Shown here one piece after another: positions 16,367 to 23,952 of a stretch of DNA of 27,034 bases (within the stretch, counting starts at the first letter, position 1; every line of letters begins with the position of its first letter). This DNA comes from Candidatus Omnitrophota bacterium. GTDB lineage: Bacteria > Omnitrophota > Koll11 > Pluralincolimonadales > Pluralincolimonadaceae. The notes beneath the pieces were generated by a model. It was not told the DNA's origin. It saw only the letters and a list, made by a program, of their open reading frames with translations, and ran no database searches. Position numbers and translations under genes: made by a program. Where the stretch lies: NCBI GenBank assembly GCA_022709465.1, contig JAKLIT010000002.1, positions 1-27,034 of the forward strand, read 5' to 3'.

Positions 16367-16396
16367 GGCCGTCCTATTTTTATAGCGGACTACATA

Positions 16397-16424
16397 ATTA
16401 TAGCATACTTTATATATTTGTCAA
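16397..16424 (-). promoter_or_regulatory. Promoter of the tetR-RND operon
   Basis: On the minus strand a perfect TTGACA (16419-16424) and a perfect TATAAT (16397-16402) are 16 bases apart. A second TTGACG lies just upstream as a short direct repeat. The leader to the tetR ATG is about 25 bases. A strong core promoter like this is consistent with tight repression; no clean operator palindrome could be picked out by eye. Confidence 0.75.
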
Positions 16425-16435
16425 GCCCGTCAAAG

Positions 16436-16470
16436 AAAAAGCTCCGATCGACTGGATCAATCAGAGCTTT
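16436..16470 (-). terminator. Terminator of the tRNA transcription unit
   Basis: The minus strand reads AAAGCTCTGAT, an 11-base loop, then ATCGGAGCTTT: an 11-bp stem with one pair that is G-U only in the minus-strand transcript (the plus-strand RNA would have an A-C mismatch). It continues into a T run (16436-16440). It lies 36 bases beyond the tRNA-Asp 3' end and just upstream of the efflux operon promoter. Confidence 0.85.
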
Positions 16471-16505
16471 AGGCCTCTCTCATCATGGAATAAGAGAGAA
16501 ATTAA

Positions 16506-16584
16506 TGGCGGGCCCGACGAGATTTGAACTCGCGGTCTTCAGATCGACAATCTGACGTGCTAGACCAGGCTGCACCACGGGCCC
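16506..16584 (-). tRNA. tRNA-Asp (GTC)
   Basis: A full cloverleaf folds by eye: acceptor GGGCCCG/CGGGCCC, D stem GTGC/GCAC with an 11-base loop, anticodon stem TCAGA/TCTGA with loop TTGTCGA (anticodon GTC), and T stem GCGAG/CTCGT with loop TTCAAAT. The discriminator is G, as expected for tRNA-Asp, and the 3' CCA is encoded in the DNA. The gene lies 15 bases downstream of tRNA-Val on the same strand. Confidence 0.96.
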
Positions 16585-16599
16585 GCGGTAGATCTTATA

Positions 16600-16676
16600 T
16601 GGTGGGCACTAGAGGACTTGAACCTCTGACCCTCTGCGTGTAAAGCAGATGCTCTAACCAACTGAGCTAAGCGCCC
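16600..16676 (-). tRNA. tRNA-Val (TAC)
   Basis: Cloverleaf by eye: acceptor GGGCGCT/AGTGCCC (one G-T pair), D stem GCTC/GAGC, anticodon stem TCTGC/GCAGA with loop TTTACAC (anticodon TAC), and T stem AGAGG/CCTCT with loop TTCAAGT. The discriminator is A and the 3' CCA is encoded. It is the first of two tRNAs in a single transcription unit. Confidence 0.96.
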
Positions 16677-16690
16677 CAAATAGAGTATGT

Positions 16691-16719
16691 AAAATACCAT
16701 AAAAAAGAGCGGGTGTCAA
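16691..16719 (-). promoter_or_regulatory. Promoter of the tRNA-Val/tRNA-Asp unit
   Basis: On the minus strand TTGACA (16714-16719) and TATTTT (16691-16696) are 17 bases apart, putting the start a few bases before tRNA-Val. The -35 box shares its TGA with the stop codon of the M48 protease gene. Confidence 0.55.
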
Positions 16720-17831
16720 CGTCGTTTAAATGCCTCCGCCATCCTCACGCGCTTGCCTATGGGCGGGTGGTCGTAGAGGAATATCTCCTCGAGCCGTCCG
16801 GGCTCCTTGTCGGAGAGGTTCTGGTCCCCGAGTTTGTTCATCATAGATATGAAAGCGTCGGGATGCTGGGTTATTTCGAGCGCGAAACGGTCGGCCTGCC
16901 TCTCGAACGCCCTGCCGAGGCCGTTCTGTATGGGCATCATTAGCAGAGCGAAGAACGTAAATATCAGCGCGAGCAGCGGGAAACCCGCCAGGTCCGACAC
17001 GCCTCGCAGCCCCGCCATCTCCGAGAACCTCTCGAAGACCAAACTCGCGGCGTAGAAGCCCGCGAACGACGTTATCGCCCCGAAAACGAGTATCTTGGCT
17101 ATATGCCCGCGCCTGTGGTGGCCGAGCTCGTGCGCGAGGACGACCTCAATCTCCTCGTGCGAATATTCCCTGAGCAATGTGTCCCCGAGCAGTATCCTGC
17201 GCGTCTTGCCGAGGCCCGCGAGCGCGGCGTTCGCCTTGACCGTCTTGCTGCTGAGGTCTATCTCGTAGACGCCGTTGACCTTAGCGCCGCATTTCGCGGC
17301 GAGGTTCAGCACGCGCGAGCGCAGGTCCTCGTCGGTGAGCTGCTTAATCTTGAAAAACATCGGCAGTATCACTATCGGCGCCACCCTGCTGAGGACTATC
17401 GTGAACAATACCCAGAACGCGGCCGTCCAAGCCCACCATGCCTTTCCGGAGCTCCTCAGGAAGAAATACAGCATCTCCGTGAGGACGAAGAACATCCCGC
17501 CGCTTAGCGCGAGCTTCTTTAAGTAATCCTTGAGCCATCCGGAAAAGCTCTGGTTGGAGAGCGAGAACTTCCGTTCAATCGAAAAGCCCTGGTACATGTC
17601 GAGCGTGAACGTCACCGCGGTAAATACGGCCCCGAACACGGCGTAATAGACCGCCGTCGAAGCCCACGGGTTATCCGAGATATGCTCCGCAAAGTTGCGT
17701 ATCCATACGGAGGGCCCCTGCGTCGCCATCACATAAAGGAAGAGCAAGGTCAGCACGAGCTCCACGCCGAAGAGGATGCTCTTTATCCGCGAATATCTTT
17801 TCGCGGGCTCCTGCGTCAGGTAGCTTATCAT
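16716..17831 (-). CDS. M48-family (Ste24/HtpX-like) membrane metalloprotease
   Basis: 371 residues. Several transmembrane helices (about 19-37, 60-76, 108-126, 132-158 and 245-265, and one near 283-302) surround the zinc site: HELGHH (234-239, an HExxH motif) and the third ligand E310 in GRAFERQADRFAL. The N-terminal region with SIERKFSLSNQSFSGWLKDYLKK matches the CAAX-protease (Ste24) branch, where an E-R-K-F-S-L-S-NQ stretch is conserved. Bacterial members take part in membrane protein quality control; true prenyl processing is not expected here. The ATG overlaps the stop of the DUF4416 gene (ATGA, 17828-17831). Confidence 0.95.
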   Translation of the reverse strand: MISYLTQEPAKRYSRIKSILFGVELVLTLLFLYVMATQGPSVWIRNFAEHISDNPWASTAVYYAVFGAVFTAVTFTLDMYQGFSIERKFSLSNQSFSGWLKDYLKKLALSGGMFFVLTEMLYFFLRSSGKAWWAWTAAFWVLFTIVLSRVAPIVILPMFFKIKQLTDEDLRSRVLNLAAKCGAKVNGVYEIDLSSKTVKANAALAGLGKTRRILLGDTLLREYSHEEIEVVLAHELGHHRRGHIAKILVFGAITSFAGFYAASLVFERFSEMAGLRGVSDLAGFPLLALIFTFFALLMMPIQNGLGRAFERQADRFALEITQHPDAFISMMNKLGDQNLSDKEPGRLEEIFLYDHPPIGKRVRMAEAFKRR

Positions 17832-18358
17832 TTCGCCTGTTGCAGGTATATCTTACGTATCTCGTTGAAGATATCGACATACTCCCTTGTCTGGTAATCG
17901 CGGTAGGTCCATTCCCACGGGAGGAACGACCTGTCGACGTAACGCAGGGTTATCTCGGCGAATACGCCGCTGTTAAGGTATATCCTGTGCGCGTTGTCTT
18001 TTGTCGTCGCGAGGATGAGCTTCGCGTCGGTAACGTATCCCGGGTCGATGTTAATCCTGCGCGACGGCTTCCCGCGCTCCCTGCTGAGGCCGAGCTCCAT
18101 ATTGTTGGTCACGTGCTTTATCTTCGGGAGCATCTCCGGGTTCACGAGCTTCCTGAACGATATGAACTGCCTCTTGAGGTTCTGCCCCATCTCCGGCGCG
18201 TAATAATCCGTATACGAGAAATCCAATAGCGCGGTCCTGAAATCTATCTTGCCGAACTTCCATTCAAGCTGCTTCTCCACCTTCATGATCAGGTCGGGCT
18301 CGTTCGATATCATCCCGACGACAAGCTTCACAAGTTTGTGCGACTTTGCTGCCCCCAT
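17828..18358 (-). CDS. DUF4416 family protein
   Basis: 176 residues, cytoplasmic. It matches the DUF4416 pattern throughout: KLVVGMIS near the start, DFSYTDYYAPEMGQNLKRQFISF, IKHVTNNMELGL, RRINIDPGYVTDAKLILATTKDNAHRIYL, and WTYRDYQTREY near the end. Function is unknown for the family. The conserved charged and aromatic residues (RRINIDPGY and ATTKD) suggest an enzyme or nucleotide-related fold, but this is speculation. A good TTAGGAGGG site precedes the ATG at 18356-18358, 24 bases after the QueG-like gene. Confidence 0.93.
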   Translation of the reverse strand: MGAAKSHKLVKLVVGMISNEPDLIMKVEKQLEWKFGKIDFRTALLDFSYTDYYAPEMGQNLKRQFISFRKLVNPEMLPKIKHVTNNMELGLSRERGKPSRRINIDPGYVTDAKLILATTKDNAHRIYLNSGVFAEITLRYVDRSFLPWEWTYRDYQTREYVDIFNEIRKIYLQQAK

Positions 18359-18382
18359 TTAACCCTCCTAATAATTAAACGT

Positions 18383-19063
18383 TTATTTCCCTTTGCACGC
18401 CTTGACGCAAATACCGCAGATCGAATGGCCTATACCCGGCCTGTTGGCAAAGGTCTTCAACAGCCCGCGGCATGCCTCTACATCCAGATGCTTCGAATCC
18501 TTCTTTATCGCTTTTGCCGGGCATAGCGGTATGCATGCCGCGCACGCGCCGCACCCGGTTTTCACGGGTTTGCCGGCCTTAAGCGGCATGTCTGTCAGGA
18601 CAGTGGCGTACCTGACGGACGCGCCGAACTCCGGGCTTACAAGCAGGCCCGAACGCCCGATATACCCGTTCCCTGCGAGATACCCTATCTTCTTGTGGGA
18701 CACCGCGCCGCGCATGAGGTCCCAGTCCTCGATCAAGCTCGCGGGGACGGGAAGCGCGGAATAGCCGCGGTCCTGGATATGGTTGGAGATCTTCAGGGCG
18801 AGCTCATCCAGTAGTGAGTTAACCCTCTTATAATGGAAAGCGTAGATCCTTGACGGCTGGTCCGTGATGGTGGATACTATCCTCTTTGAAAGGCGCACGC
18901 CTATAGAGATGCCGCGGTCGAGCCCGTCGCACACTGACTTCGGCTCGAAGCAGAACGTATCCTTTATCCCGGATATGTCCGCGACGCCGAATACCGACGC
19001 GCCGCCCTCGGCGGCGATGGCTTTAAGTTCCCTGTAATTACTTAAAGAGTTTTTTACCCGCAT
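18383..19063 (-). CDS. QueG-like double [4Fe-4S] protein
   Basis: 226 residues from the ATG at 19061-19063; a TTG at 19078 would add five residues. The C-terminal part holds two ferredoxin-type clusters: C171, C174, C177 and C181 (CGACAACIPLCP), and C198, C216, C219 and C223 (EACRG, then SICGICVKAC). The N-terminal two-thirds align with the cobalamin-binding half of epoxyqueuosine reductase by layout (GYLAGNGYIGRSGLLVSPEFGASVRYATVLTDMPL, compared with the QueG GWIGKHTNLIS and LGEILTDLPL region). It is shorter than true QueG, which usually exceeds 300 residues and has a C-terminal repeat region, so it is a relative rather than a certain queuosine enzyme. The gene overlaps the 3' end of surE. 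Confidence 0.8.
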   Translation of the reverse strand: MRVKNSLSNYRELKAIAAEGGASVFGVADISGIKDTFCFEPKSVCDGLDRGISIGVRLSKRIVSTITDQPSRIYAFHYKRVNSLLDELALKISNHIQDRGYSALPVPASLIEDWDLMRGAVSHKKIGYLAGNGYIGRSGLLVSPEFGASVRYATVLTDMPLKAGKPVKTGCGACAACIPLCPAKAIKKDSKHLDVEACRGLLKTFANRPGIGHSICGICVKACKGK

Positions 19064-19811
19064 CCGATAATATCTCAAGGTCCTTGTAATCCGTCATGTC
19101 GTAGTGCAACGGCGTTATCGAGATATAGCCGTCGCGGACGGCGACCGCATCCACCATTTCGTCTCCGGCTACCTCCGCCTTATGGCTGCACAACCAGTAA
19201 TAGACGCGCTTGTTCGGGTCCTCGCGCCTGTCGTAGCTCTCCCTGTAAAACGTCGACATCCCCTGCCGCGTTATCTTGACGCCTTTTATCCTCGACGCCG
19301 GAAGCGCCGGGACGTTCACGTTCAGCAATGTATCGGCCGGCATCCTTTTCTCGAGCATCATCTTCGCGAGTTTCCGCGCGAAATCCACGGCGGCCTCATA
19401 CCTTGCCCACTTGAACGAGTTCAGCGACACCGCGAACGACGGCACGCCGAGTATGGCGCCCTCGGTCGCGCCGGATACGGTCCCGGAATAGAGCACGTTG
19501 ACGCCAAGGTTCGGCCCGCGGTTCACGCCCGATATTATGAGGTCGGGCTTGTGCTTCTTCATTATAGACATCATCGCTATCTTCACGCAGTCGGCCGGCG
19601 TGCCCGATATCGCGTAACCGAAGAACTTCCCCTCGTGGCTCGCCTCGTTCACGCGGAGCGGCACCGACAGCGTTATAGCGTGGCCCTGCGCGGAGCGTTC
19701 CGCGTCGGGCGCGACGACCGTCACCTCGCCGAGCGGCTTGATTTTGCGGTAGAGCTCGAGGATGCCAGGCGAATGTATCCCGTCGTCGTTGGTCAGCAAT
19801 ATCCGTTTCAC
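19038..19811 (-). CDS. surE: 5'/3'-nucleotidase SurE
   Basis: 257 residues, the normal length. The metal site is complete: D9 and D10 in ILLTNDDGIHSPGI, S40 in APDAERSAQGHAIT, and N97 in IISGVNRGPNLG. The GTPADCVKIA and LYSGTVSGATEGAILGVPSFAVSL blocks are also family hallmarks. SurE is a divalent-metal-dependent nucleotidase that dephosphorylates nucleoside monophosphates and helps survival in stationary phase; it usually lies beside pcm, and here a PCMT-like gene is in the same operon, four genes upstream. The start overlaps the DUF362 gene stop by four bases. Confidence 0.97.
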   Translation of the reverse strand: MKRILLTNDDGIHSPGILELYRKIKPLGEVTVVAPDAERSAQGHAITLSVPLRVNEASHEGKFFGYAISGTPADCVKIAMMSIMKKHKPDLIISGVNRGPNLGVNVLYSGTVSGATEGAILGVPSFAVSLNSFKWARYEAAVDFARKLAKMMLEKRMPADTLLNVNVPALPASRIKGVKITRQGMSTFYRESYDRREDPNKRVYYWLCSHKAEVAGDEMVDAVAVRDGYISITPLHYDMTDYKDLEILSDAGKKLFK

Positions 19812-20881
19812 GGCTTCTCCACAAGTTCGTAATCCATGCTTCCGAGCCCTATCTTCGCGCCGTATTCAAGCTGCCTCGCCCATTCTATGCGCGGCCATTC
19901 CCTCTTGAACGCGTCCGTATTCGCGGCGGCGTTGACCATGTCGGCCGAGGCCTTATCTATAGCGATAGGGTCGGCCGAGGCGAATATCCCCGCGTCGGGC
20001 GCCACTGCCGGCTCGTCTTTCGCAAGGCAGTCGCATTCCTTCGTTATCTTCAAGGCGTAGTTCAGGAACAATATTTTGCCCTTCTTGTCGTTCATGACGC
20101 CAAGCGCGAACTCGGCCATCTTCTCCTGGACGTTGCCGCTCGATTCGCCCCACGATATGCTTATCGCGTCACTGCGGCACGCGACGAGGCAGTCGGCGCA
20201 GCCGATGCATTTTTTCTCATCGATGAAAGCCCTTTTGCTGTCCATCGTTATCGCGCCCGCGGGGCAGTGCTTTATGCATAGCCCGCAGCCGATGCATTTA
20301 TCCTTTATTACCGACGGCTTCACGCCTGAATGCTGCATGAGTTTTCCCGCGCGCGTCGCTAAACCCATTCCGAGGTTCTTGACCGCGCTCGCGAAGCCCG
20401 TCACCATATGGCCTGTCACATGCGACATCACGACGGCCGCGTCGGCGTCAACGCACGCGCGTGATATCTTGACCGACTTGTAGTGGTTTCCCGCGATCCT
20501 GACCTCGGAGTCGTTGCCGGAGCGAAGCCCGTCGGCTATCAGGACGGGCGCGCCGCAAACGTCCGGCGTAAAACCGTGCTCGTAAGCGAGGTTCATATGG
20601 TCGACGGCGTTCGTCCTCTGCCCGAGGTAGAGCGTATTTGAATCGGTAAAGAACGGCTTCCCGCCCAGCGCGCCGACTTCGTCCGCGACGAACTTCGCGT
20701 GGCGCGCGTCGATATGGCCGGTATTGCCCTTCTCGCCGAACGTCAGCTTCAGCGCGACCAGCGAGCCCTTATTAATTATATCTTTCAGGCCGGCGCTCTT
20801 GAGCAGCCAGCTCGTCTTCTCGCCGATCGACTCAAGGCCCTCGTCTTTTTTCGCCCTTACGAAGAATACCTTCGGTCTCAT
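19808..20881 (-). CDS. DUF362 domain protein with two [4Fe-4S] ferredoxin clusters
   Basis: 357 residues. The DUF362 domain covers roughly 1-190 and resumes after the ferredoxin insert; typical parts are LVALKLTFGEKGNTGHI, GGKPFFTDSNTLYLGQR and GFASAVKNLGMGLATRAGK. Two ferredoxin motifs sit in the middle: C196, C199, C202 and C206, and C225, C228, C231 and C235, each followed by a CP-AI or C-SDAI pattern. After them is a stretch ending IFASADPIAIDKASADMV, again typical of DUF362. The family is annotated as iron-sulfur proteins of unknown function, cytoplasmic, with probable electron-transfer chemistry. Four-base overlaps couple it to the phosphodiesterase gene upstream and surE downstream. 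Confidence 0.95.
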   Translation of the reverse strand: MRPKVFFVRAKKDEGLESIGEKTSWLLKSAGLKDIINKGSLVALKLTFGEKGNTGHIDARHAKFVADEVGALGGKPFFTDSNTLYLGQRTNAVDHMNLAYEHGFTPDVCGAPVLIADGLRSGNDSEVRIAGNHYKSVKISRACVDADAAVVMSHVTGHMVTGFASAVKNLGMGLATRAGKLMQHSGVKPSVIKDKCIGCGLCIKHCPAGAITMDSKRAFIDEKKCIGCADCLVACRSDAISISWGESSGNVQEKMAEFALGVMNDKKGKILFLNYALKITKECDCLAKDEPAVAPDAGIFASADPIAIDKASADMVNAAANTDAFKREWPRIEWARQLEYGAKIGLGSMDYELVEKP

Positions 20882-21369
20882 TTAAGCTCTATCTCTTTCG
20901 CGGTCATCGTTTCGGTGTCCACAATAGCCACGGTCGCCCTGCCCGTCGTCCAGCCGCCGGTCTCTCCGGGGTTTACGATAAGGCATGTCTTGACCGTCTT
21001 GATATCGGGCTTATGCGTATGGCCGTGTATCAGCAGGTGGACCTCCTGCCTGTCTATCATCCCGAGGACATCCTGCACGTCCTCTATCTCGTGCGTGACT
21101 ATCATCCTTATATTGGAAAGGTCGTACCTGTACGGATGGTCGACGATCATCCCGTTGGATTTCATCGACAGTGCCTTCTTGTCGCCGTCGTTGTTGCCGA
21201 ACACCCCGAGCCATTTGCATTTCAGCTTTTCCATCGGCGTGACCGCGAAAGGCGCGCAGAAATCTCCCGCGTGCACGACAAGGCTGCATCCCTCGGCGTT
21301 GAAGGTGTCTACCGCCTTCTTTACCATCGGGACATTATCATGGGAATCCGACATTACGCCTATCTTCAT
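20878..21369 (-). CDS. YfcE/MJ0936-type calcineurin-like phosphodiesterase
   Basis: 163 residues, the compact size of this family. Metal ligands: D8 and H10 in MSDSHDN, D36 in VVHAGDF, N60 in GNND, H93 in VTHE, and H117 and H119 in HGHTH (115-119). The NPGETGGW sequence is the usual end of the metallophosphoesterase core. Family members cleave phosphodiester substrates such as bis(p-nitrophenyl)phosphate in the test tube and need Mn2+ or similar; the physiological substrate is not set by sequence. A GGAGGG site precedes the ATG. The stop overlaps the DUF362 start (ATGA). Confidence 0.95.
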   Translation of the reverse strand: MKIGVMSDSHDNVPMVKKAVDTFNAEGCSLVVHAGDFCAPFAVTPMEKLKCKWLGVFGNNDGDKKALSMKSNGMIVDHPYRYDLSNIRMIVTHEIEDVQDVLGMIDRQEVHLLIHGHTHKPDIKTVKTCLIVNPGETGGWTTGRATVAIVDTETMTAKEIELK

Positions 21370-21394
21370 CTGTTACCCTCCTGTTGTCGCGTAT

Positions 21395-22024
21395 TTAACC
21401 CAGCATTATCACCGAAAGCATGCGGCCCGCAGCGTCCTTCTCTTTCCTGTACGAGAAGTATTCCGCGTTCCTGCACGACGTGCATATTCCGCAATCATAG
21501 ATATTTTTCGATACTACGCCGGCGGAGAGCAGTTGCTCCGCGTTCTCCCCCGCTATGTCGAAAAAATGCTTATGCGCCATTTTAACAACTGAATCCGGAA
21601 AATGCACCAGAAATTCGCTTTTTACCTCATAACAGCACTGCCGCAGCGCCGGGCCGAACCCCACCACAAGCTTCGACGGGTCGGACTTATACTCCGAGGC
21701 CATCATGCGCACGACTGCGGGCGATATCCTTTCCTTCGTGCTGCGCCATCCCGCGTGCGCTATGCCTACTGCCCCGTGCTCCGGGTCGTGGAAGAATACC
21801 GGCAGGCAATCCGCGGTCCTTACCGAGAGCGCGATGCCATTCACGTCCGTCACTGCCGCGTCGGCGCCCGGGATCTCCGAGGAGAGGTCCGTCTTGCCGG
21901 TGACCTTAACCACCCTGCCCTCGTGGACCTGCTGCAAACGCGCGAGCCGGCCTTCCCTGATGCCGAACTTCTTCAAGAATTCCCTGTGAGGCATCGTCCT
22001 GTCCGAGGTCGCCTGAGTCAGCAT
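21395..22024 (-). CDS. pgeF: Peptidoglycan editing factor PgeF (laccase-domain / YfiH family)
   Basis: 209 residues. Zinc and catalytic positions are visible: H34 in LQQVHEG, C73 in SVRTADCLPVFF, and H90 in VGIAHAGWRST, with GPALRQCCYEV and a C-terminal ICTSCRNAEYFSYRKEKDAAGRMLSVIML. These match YfiH/YlmD. It is on the short side of the family (usually about 230-250); the N-terminal strand region before LQQVH is abbreviated, and the usual N-terminal GVSTR-GGVS block is replaced by ATSDRTMPHREFLKKFG. The family removes wrongly incorporated L-Ser from peptidoglycan stem precursors. Start and upstream stop overlap as TGATG, coupling it to the hydrolase-barrel gene. Confidence 0.95.
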   Translation of the reverse strand: MLTQATSDRTMPHREFLKKFGIREGRLARLQQVHEGRVVKVTGKTDLSSEIPGADAAVTDVNGIALSVRTADCLPVFFHDPEHGAVGIAHAGWRSTKERISPAVVRMMASEYKSDPSKLVVGFGPALRQCCYEVKSEFLVHFPDSVVKMAHKHFFDIAGENAEQLLSAGVVSKNIYDCGICTSCRNAEYFSYRKEKDAAGRMLSVIMLG

Positions 22025-23952
22025 CAGAAAGGCACTCCCGCGCCGAAATGGAACCTGCCCTCGCGCTTTTCCTCGTTCTTGTTGAGCGGATACCCGTAAT
22101 CAAGGCGCGCGACGAACCACTTCGCCCTGAACCTTATCCCCGCGCCGACGGAGTTTTGAAGGTCCTTCGGGATCCTCACGTCGCTCAGGTGCTCCCAGTT
22201 GCCGCCGACATCATAAAAGAGCGCGCCGTTAAACCATTTGTATATCGGGAACCTCGTTTCTATGTTCCCGAGAAGCATCACATTTCCCCATAACGGCAGG
22301 TTGTTCTCGTCGCGCGGGCCGATCGAGCGTGATTTGTATCCGCGGACGGTATCATCTCCCCCGAGCGTGAACCTTTCGAAGAAAGGCACGTCGGTGGAAT
22401 CGCCGTACTCGCCCATCCAACCACCCTTCCCCCTGAAGACAAGCGTCAGCTTCGGGTAAGGCGTAGATATATACCACCTGCCCTCTCCGACGGCCCTAAT
22501 AAAATTATACCCGCCCCCGAACGCTTTCGAGGCCATACCGAGAGACCCGCGGTAATACGAGCCGTCGACGGGATACATGATGTCGTCGAACGTGTTGCGC
22601 TCCCATGTCAACGCCAGCGTCGAGACGCCGGTCCTGCCCGTGTGGCGCTTGAAATCCTCCGGCGCCCATTCCGCGACATCGTGGACCTTGACCGTCTCGA
22701 AAGAATACTTGAGGAACCCGTGGGTGTTCTCCGTCAGGCGCGTGCCGTATATTAGGTTGCCGCCGAATCCTTCCATCTTATACCGGCCGTCGTCCGAAGC
22801 GCGGCCGAATGCTTCGCTGCCGCCGAAATGATCCGTGCCCCAGAGGTTCTTCGCTATGATGCCGGCCTTTCCGCCCCTGTGCCCGCCGCCGGAATATCCC
22901 TGCGCGTCGAACTCGACCCTGTTCGGCAGCATGCCGTGGGACCTCAGCACGAACGACTGTATCGGGACGTCCGGGTAATACGCGAGGCCTATATCCTTCG
23001 CCTTCTCCCTGTCGATGAACTCGGCGTAAAAGAACTGGTATGTTTTCGTCTTCACGTAGCCCATCTCGAAGAACGAGACGAAATGCCCCGTAGGTATCCA
23101 TATGAGCTTCGGCTTGCCGAGCGCGTGCCAGAGTTTCAGCGTGTTAGCGCGGGGGATGCTCGTGTCGAAATGCGCGTTCATCATAAGGACGGGCTTCCCC
23201 TTGACCCTGTCCGCGAATGTCAGCGGGTCTATGAGCCGGACCTTCGCGTCGAGCTCTTCCGCGGAAGTTATGCCCTCCTCCTCAAGGCGTTCCTTGAAGA
23301 GCCGCGTGGCGAAACCGTTCCATATGATCTCGCCCATCCCTCCGCCGCCGAGCAGTATGACCATCGCGCGGACCCTGTCGTCGACTCCGGCGAGCACCGG
23401 CACCGCGATGCCGCCCAAACTAATGCCCATGGCTCCTATCTTTTCCCTGTCGGCCCGCGGCCTCGTCTCTATCCAGTCAATACTGCGGCGCGCTTCGATG
23501 ACTATCTGCCTGAAGAGCTGTATGATCGCTTCCTCACCGTTCTTCTTCAGGTTCTCGGCGAGCCATTTCCTGCCGAAACTGTAATCCTTCTGGTAGGCGG
23601 TCTGGACCAGCATCACGCCGACCCCGCTCGACGCGAGCGAGCGGCAGAACTCGCCTTCGATCTGCGGTATGCCACCGGCTATATGGCTCAGGAAAATTAT
23701 TACCGGGTATTTCTGCGTGCCTTTCGGTTCGTAGAAATCAAGGTATACCTTATTGTCGGGGTAATCGGACTTTACCGAGCACTGGTAACTGAGCGAGAAA
23801 TGGGTGTATTCGTTAGTGGCCTCGATGACCTCGGCCTCGCAGGGAGGCGCGCCCTTTTCGTAATCGTAGAAGCTCGCCGGGTCCATCACGTAGTCCTGCG
23901 CGAACGCGGCGCACGGCAGCGCGAGCAGTATTACCGCTAGAAACTTCTTCAT
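22024..23952 (-). CDS. Alpha/beta hydrolase fused to an Omp85/BamA-type outer-membrane beta-barrel
   Basis: 642 residues from the ATG at 23950-23952, which opens a signal peptide (MKKFLAVILLALPCAAFAQ) and overlaps the previous stop; the longer open frame is not secretory. Residues ~40-315 form an alpha/beta hydrolase of the dienelactone hydrolase / acetyl-xylan-esterase kind: nucleophile S178 in GISLG, Asp263 in NAHFDTSIP, His290 in PTGH. Residues ~345-642 form an Omp85 surface-antigen barrel with LGGDDTVRGYKSRSIGPRD (530-548, VRGY motif), repeated amphipathic strands and a terminal Phe after RFHFGAGV. POTRA domains are not evident between them (about 316-345 is a short linker). The pattern is analogous to patatin-Omp85 type Vd proteins, with a different enzyme. 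Whether the hydrolase faces the periplasm or the surface cannot be read from sequence. Neighbouring envelope genes fit a lipid, polysaccharide or peptide ester substrate. Confidence 0.9.
   Translation of the reverse strand: MKKFLAVILLALPCAAFAQDYVMDPASFYDYEKGAPPCEAEVIEATNEYTHFSLSYQCSVKSDYPDNKVYLDFYEPKGTQKYPVIIFLSHIAGGIPQIEGEFCRSLASSGVGVMLVQTAYQKDYSFGRKWLAENLKKNGEEAIIQLFRQIVIEARRSIDWIETRPRADREKIGAMGISLGGIAVPVLAGVDDRVRAMVILLGGGGMGEIIWNGFATRLFKERLEEEGITSAEELDAKVRLIDPLTFADRVKGKPVLMMNAHFDTSIPRANTLKLWHALGKPKLIWIPTGHFVSFFEMGYVKTKTYQFFYAEFIDREKAKDIGLAYYPDVPIQSFVLRSHGMLPNRVEFDAQGYSGGGHRGGKAGIIAKNLWGTDHFGGSEAFGRASDDGRYKMEGFGGNLIYGTRLTENTHGFLKYSFETVKVHDVAEWAPEDFKRHTGRTGVSTLALTWERNTFDDIMYPVDGSYYRGSLGMASKAFGGGYNFIRAVGEGRWYISTPYPKLTLVFRGKGGWMGEYGDSTDVPFFERFTLGGDDTVRGYKSRSIGPRDENNLPLWGNVMLLGNIETRFPIYKWFNGALFYDVGGNWEHLSDVRIPKDLQNSVGAGIRFRAKWFVARLDYGYPLNKNEEKREGRFHFGAGVPF

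Noticed and set aside
22828..23940. 370-codon plus-strand open frame opposite the hydrolase-barrel gene
   Set aside because: Antisense shadow; the minus-strand frame has a signal peptide, catalytic triad and Omp85 motif.
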